A stretch of 64,000 nt of DNA from Nonomuraea thailandensis (GCF_024172165.1 NZ_JAMZEB010000002.1:11301001-11365000), one strand, 5' to 3'; positions 42,323 through 52,367 are shown, counted from the first letter of the stretch. Program-made: numbers and translations. Notes: a model not told the origin generated them from the letters alone.

Positions 42323-42684
42323 CCCACGGGCGAGCGGCCCCGCGCAGAACCCTGTGACAGGGCAGCCCTGCCGCCCAGGGCCCTTGCCACGCGAGGGCTC
42401 AGTGCCGGGGGGCGGTAGCGCCAGGGACGGCGGCCCGGGAGGCAGCGCGCCGAGGACAGCGCGCGCCCAGGGACGCGCCCAGGGACGATGCGGCGCCGAC
42501 GGCCGGTGAGCGGGCCGGTGAGCGGGCCGGTGCGCGGGCCGGTGCGCGGGGCGGTGCGGTGCGGAGGCGGTGTGGAGGCGGTGTGGTGCGCGGGCGCGGC
42601 CCGGGGGTGGTGCCGGCGTCTCGCCGGGTAAGTGGAGCTCGGGCGCGAGGGTGGCGCGGTGCGGAAGCCCGGCCCGAGGGCGGG
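42323..42684. other. Intergenic region with GC-rich repeat
   Basis: 362 bases between rsmA and the convergent SDR gene. Apart from the 12-bp tandem repeat it is extremely GC-rich, with no start signals; a minus-strand frame across it encodes only repeat-derived HRPA runs. I see no gene. Confidence 0.6.
42501..42590. repeat. 12-bp tandem repeat
   Basis: GGCCGGTGAGCG twice, then GGCCGGTGCGCG twice (42501-42548), followed by a degenerate GGCGGTG-rich tail to about 42590. Confidence 0.8.
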
Positions 42685-43416
42685 TCACGAGAAGGCGCTG
42701 ATGGTCACCTCGGGCCGGTCCCGCTTGGTGTAGAGGTCCCAGGCGGTGCCGGCGATCACCTCCGGGTCGAGGGTCCGGCCGCCCACGTCACCGAACCGCT
42801 CCGGCTGCGAGGCCACATGCGTGTGGATGTCCCCCCGCTCGATCAGCCCGCCGATGATCAGGCTCCCCGCGTAGACCCCCTTCCCGGCCAGTGCCGCGTT
42901 GAGCGTCAGTGAGTAGTTGCGCAGCGCCGCCGAGGAGATCGCCAGGCCGCCGAGCGCGGGCATCGGCATGACGGCGCTGAGCCCGCCGGCGAACAGCAGC
43001 CCGCCCTCACCCCGGGCGACCATGCCGGGCAGCACCCTGCCGACCAGGTCGACCGCCGGATACACCAGCTCCATCGCCTCCTGGACATCGGCCGGGGTGA
43101 TGGAGGTGATGGAGGCGGGCGCGGCGTCCAGGTCACCGGCACCGGGCCCGTAGTAGAGGACGTCGATCGCGCCGAACCGCTCGCCGATCGCGTCCAGCGC
43201 GGCCGCCGCCCGGTCGCGGTCCCGCACGTCGGCGACGAACGCCGCCGCCTCCACCCCGGCCCCGGCCAGCGAGGCCACATAACCGGCGTGGCGGGCGTCG
43301 CTGCGCGAGACGAGCGCCACGGCGTACCCTTCGCGCCCGAACCGGTGGGCGACGGACATGCCGAGCCCCGGCCCGGCTCCGATGACGACCACGGTCTTGC
43401 GTGCTGCAGCGGGCAT
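42685..43416 (-). CDS. SDR-family protein lacking catalytic Tyr/Lys
   Basis: 243-residue Rossmann-fold protein of the short-chain dehydrogenase/reductase superfamily. The cofactor site is present (VVVIGAGPGLGMSVAHRFG, SRSD, VADVRDRD for NADP-type binding). The YxxxK active site is not: the aligned segment reads LAISSAALRNY, with Leu and Ser in place of Tyr and Lys, and the Ser position has GGLSAVMP. It may be a non-catalytic or unusual SDR. AGGAGAGG precedes the ATG. Divergent from a TetR gene with two shared operator-like repeats. Confidence 0.85.
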   Translation of the reverse strand: MPAAARKTVVVIGAGPGLGMSVAHRFGREGYAVALVSRSDARHAGYVASLAGAGVEAAAFVADVRDRDRAAAALDAIGERFGAIDVLYYGPGAGDLDAAPASITSITPADVQEAMELVYPAVDLVGRVLPGMVARGEGGLLFAGGLSAVMPMPALGGLAISSAALRNYSLTLNAALAGKGVYAGSLIIGGLIERGDIHTHVASQPERFGDVGGRTLDPEVIAGTAWDLYTKRDRPEVTISAFS

Positions 43417-43437
43417 GACGATGCCTCTCCTTGAATT

Positions 43438-43459
43438 AAGTCGAGGGTTTCCTCAACTT
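43438..43459. promoter_or_regulatory. TetR operator 1 (SDR/TetR gap)
   Basis: Inverted repeat AAGTCGAGG-N4-CCTCAACTT with one mismatch. It shares the GAGG-N4-CCTC core with operator 2, 43 bp away. Confidence 0.65.
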
Positions 43460-43484
43460 GATGGGCCAGACCGTACCACAAACT

Positions 43485-43498
43485 TGAGGGCATCCTCA
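43485..43498. promoter_or_regulatory. TetR operator 2 (SDR/TetR gap)
   Basis: TGAGG-GCAT-CCTCA perfect repeat 18 bases upstream of the TetR start; same core and spacing as operator 1. Confidence 0.65.
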
Positions 43499-43516
43499 CA
43501 TTCGTATGATGGAGAG

Positions 43517-44182
43517 ATGGCAGCCGGAACCAAGCCGCTGCGGTCGGATGCCGCGCGCAATCGCGACAAACTGCTGGTCGCCGCCACCCAGCTCTTCGCC
43601 GAGCGCGGCCTCGACGTGCCCCTGGAGCACGTCGCCCGCCGCGCCGGCGTCAGCATCGGCACTCTCTACAATCACTTTCCGACCCGCGAGGCCCTTCTCG
43701 GAGCGGTCATGCCCCAGCGGCTGGCGGCCCTGGAGCAGATCACCGCGACCGCGCTGGCCGACCCCGACCCCTGGGCGGGGTTCGTCGGCTTCCTCGACGG
43801 GCTGTTCGCGCTGCAGGCGGAGGACCACGGCCTGAACGAGGCCCTGGCCCAGGGCTTCTCCCTGGCCAGTGACGTGAGCCAGGCATGTCACCAGGGCTTC
43901 GTGGACGCCCAGCGGATCATCGAGCGCGCCAAGGCCGCCGACCGGCTCCGCGCTGACTTCGGGCCCCAGGACCTGGTCACCCTGATCTGGGCGATGTCCC
44001 AGGTCATCCGCGAGTCCATGGGCACCGCTCCGGGCGCGTGGCGCCGCTGCCTGGCGTTCTTCCTCGACGGCCTGCGCGCCGAGGCCGCGCACCCCCTGCC
44101 CGCCGAGGCCGGAAACCCTGCCGAGTCCGGGAACCCTGCCGAGGCCGGAGCCTCCATGCCCGACGAGGCCGCCGCCCGCTAG
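43517..44182 (+). CDS. TetR-family transcriptional regulator
   Basis: 221-residue TetR repressor with the helix-turn-helix at about residues 15-62 (LLVAATQLFAERGLDVPLEH, VARRAGVSIGTLYNHF) and a helical ligand domain with a WAMSQVIRESMG segment. The last 25 residues are a repeat of PAEAGNP/PAESGNP units from a 15-base DNA repeat and are probably disordered. Divergent from the SDR gene over two matched repeats, so it probably represses that gene and itself. It separates ispE from rsmA. Confidence 0.92.
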   Translation: MAAGTKPLRSDAARNRDKLLVAATQLFAERGLDVPLEHVARRAGVSIGTLYNHFPTREALLGAVMPQRLAALEQITATALADPDPWAGFVGFLDGLFALQAEDHGLNEALAQGFSLASDVSQACHQGFVDAQRIIERAKAADRLRADFGPQDLVTLIWAMSQVIRESMGTAPGAWRRCLAFFLDGLRAEAAHPLPAEAGNPAESGNPAEAGASMPDEAAAR

Positions 44183-44239
44183 CGCGGCCCCGGCAAATGC
44201 CCACCAAACTTGACGCTCCGTGCCGGTGAGCGGCCGGGT

Positions 44240-44268
44240 CATGCGGTTCATCTTTCAAGAACCGCATG
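44240..44268 (+). terminator. Hairpin between TetR and ispE
   Basis: Perfect 10-bp stem CATGCGGTTC/GAACCGCATG with a nine-base loop, 58 bases after the TetR stop and 70 bases before ispE. No T-run follows. It may end TetR transcription or lie in the ispE leader. Confidence 0.55.
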
Positions 44269-44337
44269 TCAGTCCTGCGTGCCGGATAACATCGAGTGTC
44301 CTTGACCCCGGCAAGCGATGAGAGTGGCAGAAGATCG

Positions 44338-45240
44338 ATGAGTTCGGTGACCGTACGTGTGCCCGCGAAGGTCAACGTGCAGCTTTCTGTCGGCCCGCTC
44401 AGGGAAGATGGCTACCACGACCTGGTCAACGTCTTCCACGCGGTATCGATCTTCGATGAGGTGGTGGCCAAGGAGTCCGACTCGATCACCGTCCAGGTCG
44501 ACGGCAAGTGGTCCGACCAGGTGCCCGTCGACGACTCCAACCTCGCCATCCGCGCCGCCCGCGCCCTGGCCAAGCACGCGGGCCGCACCTACGGCGCCGA
44601 CCTCGTCATCCAGAAGGACATCCCGGTGGCGGGCGGCATGGCGGGCGGCAGCGCCGACGCGGCGGGCGCGCTGGTGGCCTGCAACGAGCTGTGGGGCCTG
44701 GGGCTGCCGATCGAGGACCTGATGGAGATCGCCGGCGACCTCGGCAGCGACGTCCCGTTCTCGCTGATCGGCGGCACGGCCGTCGGCACGGGGCGCGGCG
44801 AGCAGCTCAGCGAGCTGCCCACGGGGGGCACGTTCCACTGGGTGTTCGCGCTGGCCAACGGCGGGCTCTCGACGGCCAGCGTGTACGCGGAGTGCGACCG
44901 GCTCAGGCAGGCCGCGGGCGCCGAGGTGCCCTGGCCCCAGCTCAACGACTCGCTGATGGAGGCCCTCGGCACCGGCGACGCCTACGCCCTCGGCCGCAAC
45001 CTCAGCAACGACCTCCAGGCCGCCGCGCTCAACCTTCGCCCGGAGCTCGCGCCGACCCTCGACGCGGGCGGCCAGCACGGAGCGCTCGGCGCGATCGTCT
45101 CCGGCTCCGGCCCCACCTGCGCCTTCCTGGCCATCGACGCCACGCACGCCCGCGACCTGGCCCAGAGCCTGACCGCCACGGGCGCGGCGCACACGGCGGT
45201 GGCCGCGCACGGCCCCGTCCAGGGCGCCGTCCTGGTCTGA
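44338..45240 (+). CDS. ispE: 4-diphosphocytidyl-2-C-methyl-D-erythritol kinase
   Basis: GHMP kinase of the MEP isoprenoid pathway, phosphorylating CDP-methylerythritol at the 2-OH. The 300-residue protein shows VRVPAKVNVQLSVG, REDGYHDLVNVFHAV, the ATP loop PVAGGMAGGSADAAGAL, SDVPFSLIGGTAVGTGRGE and the C-terminal GAIVSGSGPTCAFL. ATG 44338 is chosen for the normal N terminus; an upstream in-frame start adds 14 residues. The ABC-F gene follows 44 bases later. Confidence 0.96.
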   Translation: MSSVTVRVPAKVNVQLSVGPLREDGYHDLVNVFHAVSIFDEVVAKESDSITVQVDGKWSDQVPVDDSNLAIRAARALAKHAGRTYGADLVIQKDIPVAGGMAGGSADAAGALVACNELWGLGLPIEDLMEIAGDLGSDVPFSLIGGTAVGTGRGEQLSELPTGGTFHWVFALANGGLSTASVYAECDRLRQAAGAEVPWPQLNDSLMEALGTGDAYALGRNLSNDLQAAALNLRPELAPTLDAGGQHGALGAIVSGSGPTCAFLAIDATHARDLAQSLTATGAAHTAVAAHGPVQGAVLV

Positions 45241-45284
45241 TCGGCGGCGGGAGGCCCACGGGGAGCCGATACCCTGGGTAGGCC

Positions 45285-47105
<1,821 letters not shown>

Positions 47106-47136
47106 CGCCCCCCGGCGGGCCGAGGGGCGGACGAGG

Positions 47137-47643
47137 TCAGAGCGGGGAGTCGAAGGGTGTGAGGAGGGTGCGGAGCAGCGACGCGAGAGCGCGCTGATCC
47201 GCCGCCCCCAGCCCCGACAACAACTCCCGCTCCCGCCGCAGCAGGTCGTCGAAGGCGGCGTCCACCCGGGCCAGCCCCGTGTCCGTCAGCGAGACCAGCA
47301 CGCCACGCCGATCCTCGGGATCGGGCCGCCGCCGCACCAGCCCGGCCTGGGCGAGCCGGTCGATGCGGTTGGTCATCGTGCCGGAGGTCACCAGCGTGGC
47401 CCGCAGCAGGGCTCCGGGGCTCAGCTCGTAGGGCTTGCCGGCCCGCCGCAGGGCGGTGAGCACGTCGAACTCCCACGGCTCCAATGCGTGTTCGGCGAAG
47501 GCCGCCCGCCGCGCACGGTCGAGATGCTTGGCGAGTCGTGACACTCTAGAGAGCACCTGGAGCGGCTCGACGTCAAGGTCGGGGCGCTCCGCTCGCCAAG
47601 CCGCGACGAGGCGATCGACCTCGTCTCTAGCATCCTCCGTCAT
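47137..47643 (-). CDS. MarR-family transcriptional regulator
   Basis: 168-residue winged-helix regulator: LDRARRAAFAEHALEPWEFD, SPGALLRATLVTSGTMTNRI (recognition helix), and the wing RRRPDPEDRRGVLVSLTDTG. Helices at both ends form the dimer interface. ATG 47643 is chosen; a GTG nine bases upstream is possible. No Shine-Dalgarno sequence is present. It is divergent from the methyltransferase across an AT-rich gap of 57 bases with nested inverted repeats. Effector unknown. Confidence 0.92.
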   Translation of the reverse strand: MTEDARDEVDRLVAAWRAERPDLDVEPLQVLSRVSRLAKHLDRARRAAFAEHALEPWEFDVLTALRRAGKPYELSPGALLRATLVTSGTMTNRIDRLAQAGLVRRRPDPEDRRGVLVSLTDTGLARVDAAFDDLLRRERELLSGLGAADQRALASLLRTLLTPFDSPL

Positions 47644-47660
47644 GACACACAAGTGTACTG

Positions 47661-47709
47661 TCTTGACATCGAGATATCTCTCTCGATATCAATTATCTCT
47701 ATGTCAAGA
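47661..47709. promoter_or_regulatory. MarR operator within methyltransferase promoter
   Basis: TTGACA (47663-47668), an 18-base spacer and TATCAA (47687-47692) form a promoter that ends nine bases before ATG 47701, predicting a leaderless mRNA. The spacer is filled by an inverted repeat ATCGAGA-N6-TCTCGAT (47668-47687), and an outer perfect 9-bp repeat TCTTGACAT/ATGTCAAGA (47661-47669, 47701-47709) spans the promoter and the start codon. Confidence 0.75.
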
Positions 47710-48471
47710 GATATTTGGGACCCCGTGACGTACGCGATCTACGCGGACGAGCGCTCACGGCCGTTCATCGAGCTGATCTCACGGGTGGGAGCCGTCGAGC
47801 CCGACTACGTCGTGGACGCCGGCTGCGGCGACGGCGAGCTCACCGTGGAGCTGACCAGCCGCTGGCCCAACGCGACCGTGGAGGGCTACGACTCCTCGCC
47901 GGCGATGATCACCAAGGCCCGCAAGCTGGAGTCGTCGGTCAGGTTCGCGGTGGCCGACGTAGCCACGTGGCGCCCCGACCGGCCCATGGACGTGCTCGTC
48001 TCCAACGCCGTGCTGCAGTGGGTGCCCGCCCACCGCGACGTGCTGGAGCACTGGGTCGAGGAGCTGGCCCCCGGCGGCTGGCTGGCCTTCCAGGTGCCGG
48101 GGAACTTCGACGCCCCCAGCCACGTCGCGATCCGCGAGCTGTGCTCCTCCCGCGCCTGGTCCGACAGGCTCGGCGACCTCTCCAGGGGCATGCCCGTGGC
48201 GGAGCCGCTGGAGTACGTCGACCTGCTCAACCAGGGCGGCTCCCAGGTGGACGCGTGGGAGACGACGTACGTGCACATCCTGCACGGCGAGAACCCGGTG
48301 CTCGAATGGGTCTCCGGCACCGCCCTGCGCCCGGTCTTCGACCGCCTCGACCCCGACGAGCAGCGGCGCTTCAAGCACGACCTCGCCAAGCCGCTCGCCG
48401 AGGCCTACCCGGCCAGGAGCTACGGCACGCCGTTCCCGTTCAGGAGGATCTTCGTGGTGGCGCAGAAATGA
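47701..48471 (+). CDS. tam: Trans-aconitate 2-methyltransferase-like enzyme
   Basis: 256-residue class I SAM-dependent methyltransferase close to trans-aconitate 2-methyltransferase, which esterifies trans-aconitate, an inhibitor of aconitase. Landmarks: MSRDIWDPVTYAIYADERSR at the N terminus, SAM motif VVDAGCGDGELT, EGYDSSPAMI, SNAVLQWVPAH, GGWLAFQVPGN and the ETTYVHILHG segment. ATG 47701 appears leaderless. The glyoxalase gene overlaps its stop (ATGA), so the two are coupled, and the divergent MarR probably controls both. Confidence 0.9.
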   Translation: MSRDIWDPVTYAIYADERSRPFIELISRVGAVEPDYVVDAGCGDGELTVELTSRWPNATVEGYDSSPAMITKARKLESSVRFAVADVATWRPDRPMDVLVSNAVLQWVPAHRDVLEHWVEELAPGGWLAFQVPGNFDAPSHVAIRELCSSRAWSDRLGDLSRGMPVAEPLEYVDLLNQGGSQVDAWETTYVHILHGENPVLEWVSGTALRPVFDRLDPDEQRRFKHDLAKPLAEAYPARSYGTPFPFRRIFVVAQK

Positions 48472-48818
48472 CGATCAAGGGCCTGCACCACGTGCAGCTC
48501 GCCGCGCCCGAGGGCAGCGAGCCGGCCTTACGCGAGTTCTACGCGGGCGTGCTGGGCCTGCGCGAGGTGCCCAAGCCCGCCGGGCTGGCGGGCCGCGGAG
48601 GTGTCTGGTTCAGGGGCGAAGGGGTGGAGATCCACCTCGGCATCGAGGAGGGCTTCAGGCCCGCGCGCAAGGCCCACCCCGCCCTCCTGGTGGACGATCT
48701 CAACGCGTACGCGGACAAACTGCCCGACGCGCGGGAAGACGCCCTGTTTCCTGGGTATCGACGCATCTATGTTTCTGACCCGGTCGGCAACAGAATCGAA
48801 CTCCTGCAACCCGTGTGA
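48468..48818 (+). CDS. Glyoxalase/VOC-superfamily protein
   Basis: 116-residue vicinal-oxygen-chelate protein with a single module: GLHHVQLAAPEGSEP, FYAGVLGLREVPK, VEIHLGI, HPALLVDDL and the C-terminal YVSDPVGNRIELLQP. The metal ligands expected are His8 (HHVQ), the His of VEIHLG and the Glu of NRIELLQ. Substrate unknown. Its ATG overlaps the methyltransferase stop, so it is translationally coupled and probably works with it or under the same MarR control. Confidence 0.88.
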   Translation: MTIKGLHHVQLAAPEGSEPALREFYAGVLGLREVPKPAGLAGRGGVWFRGEGVEIHLGIEEGFRPARKAHPALLVDDLNAYADKLPDAREDALFPGYRRIYVSDPVGNRIELLQPV

Positions 48819-48842
48819 TGTTCACCTTGCGGTGGCATCATG

Positions 48843-48856
48843 GTCCGAAATCGGAC
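48843..48856. promoter_or_regulatory. Palindrome upstream of CYTH-CHAD gene
   Basis: GTCCGA-AA-TCGGAC, a perfect 6-bp-arm palindrome 14 bases before the start of the CYTH-CHAD gene. It could be an operator or lie in the leader. Confidence 0.35.
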
Positions 48857-48870
48857 ACTTGTGAGGTGTA

Positions 48871-50349
48871 GTGGGCATCGAGATCGAGGACAAGTTCGAC
48901 GTCCCTCCGGAGTACGAGATCCCCGACCTCGGTGGTCTCGCGGACATCGTCGGCCCGAAGAGCTACCAGCTGGTGGCTCTCTACTTCGACACCCCCGACC
49001 TGCGGCTGGCCGCGCGCGGCGTCACGCTGAGGCGAAGGCGGGGCGGTGCCGACGCGGGCTGGCACCTGAAGCTGCCCAAGGCCAAGGGCGTGCGCCAGGA
49101 GATCACCCACCCGCTCACGCGCAGCACCAAGCTCGTCCCCCCGGAGCTGGCCGAGCTCGTGCGCGCCTACACGCGCGGCGCCGAGCTGAAGGTGGTCGCC
49201 GAGCTGGAGACCCGCAGAAGCGTCACGGTGCTGAAGGACGGCGAGACCGGGCTGGTCGAGATCGCCGACGACCGCGTCAAGGGCACCGTGTACGGCGACG
49301 AGCCCAGGATCCTGCGCTGGCGCGAGGTCGAGGCCGAGTTGCTCGAAGGCGGCACCCCGCAACTGCTGGCCAAGGTCGGCAAGCGACTCAGGAAGGCCGG
49401 CGCGAACGCCTCCGAGGCCACCAGCAAACTCGCCAAACTCCTCGAACCCGCCCCCCTCCCCACGGCCCCCACGAAACCGGGCAGCGCCGGTGAGATCGTC
49501 ATCGGCTACCTGGCGAGCCAGGTCAAGGCCCTGCTCTCCCAGGACCCGCGCGTGCGCCGGGCCGAGGAGGACGCCGTCCACCAGATGCGCGTGGCCGCCA
49601 GGAGGCTGCGCAGCGCGCTCAAGGCGTTCAAGACCGTCGTGACGGACACCGGCGAGGTGCAGGAGGAGCTGCGCTGGCTCGGCACCGTGCTCGGCGAGGC
49701 CCGCGACCTCGAGGTGATCAGGGCCAGGTTCACCAAGGCGCTCGCCGGTCTGGCGCCGGAGCTGGTCACGGGGCCCATCCAGGCCCGGCTCGGCTCGGAC
49801 CTGCACAAACGCGAGGAAGAGGCGTACGAGCGGATCAAGGAGGCGCTCAGCGGCGACCGCTACTACGTGCTGCTCGACTCGCTCGACCGGCTCGTCGCCG
49901 CGCCGGCCCTGGGCAAGGCGGCGGCCAGGCCGGCGCAGACGGAGCTGCGCACGGTAGCCGCCGCGAACTGGAAGCGGGTGACCAGGCGGTACGACGAGGC
50001 CCAGGCCATCGAGGACCCGGAGCGCCGCGAGATCGCCATGCACGACGTGCGCAAGGCGGCCAAGCGCGCCCGCTACACCGCCGAGGCGCTCCAGCCGAGC
50101 CTGGGCTCCGACCTGGGCAGGCTCGCCAAGCTGGCCGAGAACGTCCAGGAGGTGCTGGGCACCTACCAGGACGGCGTGGTCGCGCAGGAGACGCTGGCCA
50201 AGGAGGCCGAGAGCGCCCGGCAGGCGGGCGAGGACACCTTCACGTACGGGCTGCTGATCGGGATCGAGCGCAACACCGCCGAGCGGGCACACGCCGAGTT
50301 CCCCCGAGTCTGGAAGGAGACCGTCAAAGCGGTTAGTAAGGTTCTATGA
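48871..50349 (+). CDS. CYTH-CHAD domain protein
   Basis: 492-residue fusion. The N-terminal CYTH domain (residues 1-200) begins with GIEIEDKFDV, containing the ExExK motif of triphosphate tunnel metalloenzymes, with RRRRGGADAGWHLKLP and other basic-acidic strands. The C-terminal CHAD domain (about 215-490) is a helical bundle rich in His/Arg/Lys (VHQMRVAARRLRSALKAF, MHDVRKAAKRARY), a fold known to bind polyphosphate. CYTH enzymes hydrolyse triphosphates, including short polyphosphates. Placed 2 kb from mutT1-ppk, so a polyphosphate role is likely. Its stop overlaps the P450 start (ATGA). A PHO-box-like GTTCACC lies at 48820. Confidence 0.92.
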   Translation: MGIEIEDKFDVPPEYEIPDLGGLADIVGPKSYQLVALYFDTPDLRLAARGVTLRRRRGGADAGWHLKLPKAKGVRQEITHPLTRSTKLVPPELAELVRAYTRGAELKVVAELETRRSVTVLKDGETGLVEIADDRVKGTVYGDEPRILRWREVEAELLEGGTPQLLAKVGKRLRKAGANASEATSKLAKLLEPAPLPTAPTKPGSAGEIVIGYLASQVKALLSQDPRVRRAEEDAVHQMRVAARRLRSALKAFKTVVTDTGEVQEELRWLGTVLGEARDLEVIRARFTKALAGLAPELVTGPIQARLGSDLHKREEEAYERIKEALSGDRYYVLLDSLDRLVAAPALGKAAARPAQTELRTVAAANWKRVTRRYDEAQAIEDPERREIAMHDVRKAAKRARYTAEALQPSLGSDLGRLAKLAENVQEVLGTYQDGVVAQETLAKEAESARQAGEDTFTYGLLIGIERNTAERAHAEFPRVWKETVKAVSKVL

Positions 50350-51521
50350 GGAGCCTTCCTACCATCCCCTTCGAACGCAGCAGTCTGCTCGAGGTGCCCG
50401 AGGCGTACCGGGAACTGCGGGCGGAGAAGGGCATCGCGAAGGTACGCACCCCGGCGGGCGACGAGGTCTGGCTGGTCAGCGGGTACGAAGACGCCCGCGC
50501 CCTGTTCAACGACGGCCGGCTCGGACGCTCTCACCCGGACCCGGACAACGCGCCACGCCTGTCGGGCTCGCCGCTGCTCGGCGGGCCCCGTGGCGACGTG
50601 GCCACGGAGAAGGCCGAGCACGACCGCATGCGCCGGTTGTTCATGCCGGCCTTCTCCGCGCGCCGCATGAAGCGGCTCAGCGGGCACGTCGGCTCGCTGG
50701 TGGACGAGCGGCTGGAGCACCTCGCCAAGCTCACGCCGCCGGTGGATCTGCACGCCGAGCTGTCCTTCCCGCTTCCCGTGCTGGTCATCTGCCAGCTCCT
50801 GGGCGTCCCGTTCGAGGACAGGGAGTACTTCAGCGGCCTGTCGTACCGCATGGGCGACATGCGCGAGCGGGAGCGGGCGCAGGCCGCCATGGACGAGATG
50901 AGCGCGTACACGGCGGGCCTGATCGAGCGCAAGCGGCACGAGCCCGCGGAGGACGTCCTGTCGGACCTGGCCGGAGAGCTGGACGACGACGGGACGATCG
51001 CCGAGCTGGCCGGCTCGCTGCTGTTCGCCGGGCACGAGACGACCGTCAACCGCATCGACTTCGGCGTCCTGCTCCTGCTCGCCAACCCCGGCCAGCTCGA
51101 CCTGCTCAGGGCCGATCCGGGGCTGGCGCCGGGGGCGGTCGAGGAGATCCTGCGCCTGGCCTCGCCCAGCCTGCACGGCCTGGCCAGGTACGCGCACGAG
51201 GACATCGAGATCGGCGGCCTGACGATCCGCAGGGGAGAGGCCGTCGTGATCACACCGGGGGCGGCCAACCGGGACGAGCGGATCTATCCCGATCCGGACG
51301 CGTTCGACCTGCGCCGCCCGCTGACCGACCCGCACCTGAGCTTCGGGTACGGCCCGCGCTTCTGCGTCGGCGCCAGCCTGGCCAGGGTCGAGCTGGAGGC
51401 GGTCTTCAGCCGCCTGTTCCAGCGCTTCCCCACGCTGCGCCTGGCCGTTCCTGAGCGGGAGCTGCCCAGGACCGAGGGGAGGATCGCCGACGGGTACGCG
51501 GAGCTGCCCGTCGCCTGGTGA
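50346..51521 (+). CDS. Cytochrome P450
   Basis: 391-residue soluble class I P450. I helix FAGHETTVN, K helix EEILR, and haem loop FGYGPRFCVGASLARVE with the proximal Cys. It is distinct from the P450 at 8027. Translationally coupled to the CYTH-CHAD gene (ATGA), an unexpected pairing, and convergent with mutT1, ending three bases from its stop. No ferredoxin gene is adjacent. Substrate unknown. Confidence 0.94.
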   Translation: MRSLPTIPFERSSLLEVPEAYRELRAEKGIAKVRTPAGDEVWLVSGYEDARALFNDGRLGRSHPDPDNAPRLSGSPLLGGPRGDVATEKAEHDRMRRLFMPAFSARRMKRLSGHVGSLVDERLEHLAKLTPPVDLHAELSFPLPVLVICQLLGVPFEDREYFSGLSYRMGDMRERERAQAAMDEMSAYTAGLIERKRHEPAEDVLSDLAGELDDDGTIAELAGSLLFAGHETTVNRIDFGVLLLLANPGQLDLLRADPGLAPGAVEEILRLASPSLHGLARYAHEDIEIGGLTIRRGEAVVITPGAANRDERIYPDPDAFDLRRPLTDPHLSFGYGPRFCVGASLARVELEAVFSRLFQRFPTLRLAVPERELPRTEGRIADGYAELPVAW

Positions 51522-51524
51522 GGT

Positions 51525-52367
51525 TCAGGTCGGATAGCGCTCGACGCTGACGACCCGCCCGCCGGCCCTGTGCAGCACCCCGAACGAGCCCTTGCGCAGG
51601 TGCACGTCCTTGCCGCTGAGGGCGCCGATCAGGCCGGGCAGCACCTTGCCGTGGCTGCACACGGCGGCGGGCGCCGACAGGTTCCCGACCAGGGCGGGGG
51701 TCTTCTCCGGGTCCTGACCCTCCTCGCTGAGCAGCGGCTCGACCTTGATCTCCGCCCCGGCTCCCGCCGCGTACGGCTCCAGCGTCTGCACGCAGCGGGC
51801 GCTGGGCGAGCTCAGCAGCAGCTCGGGCCGGTAGGCGGGCAGCGCGGTGGCCAGGCTCTCCGCCTGGGAGACCCCGTCGGTGTCGAGGGGCCGGGCGGCG
51901 TCGTCGCCCCGCCACTCGCTCCTGGAGCCGGCCGAGCCGTGCCGGACGAGCAGGAGGGGCACCGTGCCGAGCGGCGCGGCGCCCAGGGCCCGCAGCAGCC
52001 CGGCGTCCCACTCGTACGTCAGCAGCCGCCTGGCCTGCGTCACGGGCAGCCAGCGCAGCTCGTCCACCTCCTCGCCGGGCTCGAACCCGTCGTCGGCGAC
52101 GGCCCGCGCCGCCCAGTAGTCGACCCGCTTGAGCCGGCCGGCGCTCATGTAGTGCACGGGCGGCAGCGCGCGGCCGAGCAGCACGCTCAGGCCGGTCTCC
52201 TCGCGGACCTCGCGCAGACCGGCGGCGATCACGTGCTCGCCGGGCTTCAGCTTGCCCTTGGGGAAGGTCCAGTCGTCATAGTTCGGGCGGTGGATGACGG
52301 CCACCTCGGGGCTGCTCTCGTCGCCCCTCCAGACCACGGCTCCGGCGGCGCGGAGCAGGTCAGTCAT
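51525..52367 (-). CDS. mutT1: Nudix hydrolase/histidine phosphatase (MutT1-like)
   Basis: 280-residue two-domain enzyme like mycobacterial MutT1 (Rv2985), which hydrolyses 8-oxo-(d)GTP and dinucleoside polyphosphates. The N-terminal Nudix domain has a full Nudix box, from GKLKPGE to REVREETGL (about residues 38-60). The C-terminal RHG domain (about 135-280) has the catalytic LLVRHGSAGS. ATG 52367 lies behind GGAGGACC; its start overlaps the end of ppk by eight bases. The ppk-mutT1 adjacency matches Mycobacterium (Rv2984-Rv2985), supporting orthology. Confidence 0.93.
   Translation of the reverse strand: MTDLLRAAGAVVWRGDESSPEVAVIHRPNYDDWTFPKGKLKPGEHVIAAGLREVREETGLSVLLGRALPPVHYMSAGRLKRVDYWAARAVADDGFEPGEEVDELRWLPVTQARRLLTYEWDAGLLRALGAAPLGTVPLLLVRHGSAGSRSEWRGDDAARPLDTDGVSQAESLATALPAYRPELLLSSPSARCVQTLEPYAAGAGAEIKVEPLLSEEGQDPEKTPALVGNLSAPAAVCSHGKVLPGLIGALSGKDVHLRKGSFGVLHRAGGRVVSVERYPT

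Noticed and set aside
41534..42688. Minus-strand frame of 384 codons opposite rsmA
   Set aside because: It covers the rsmA coding strand and the 12-bp repeat, giving HRPA runs; no start signal or domain.
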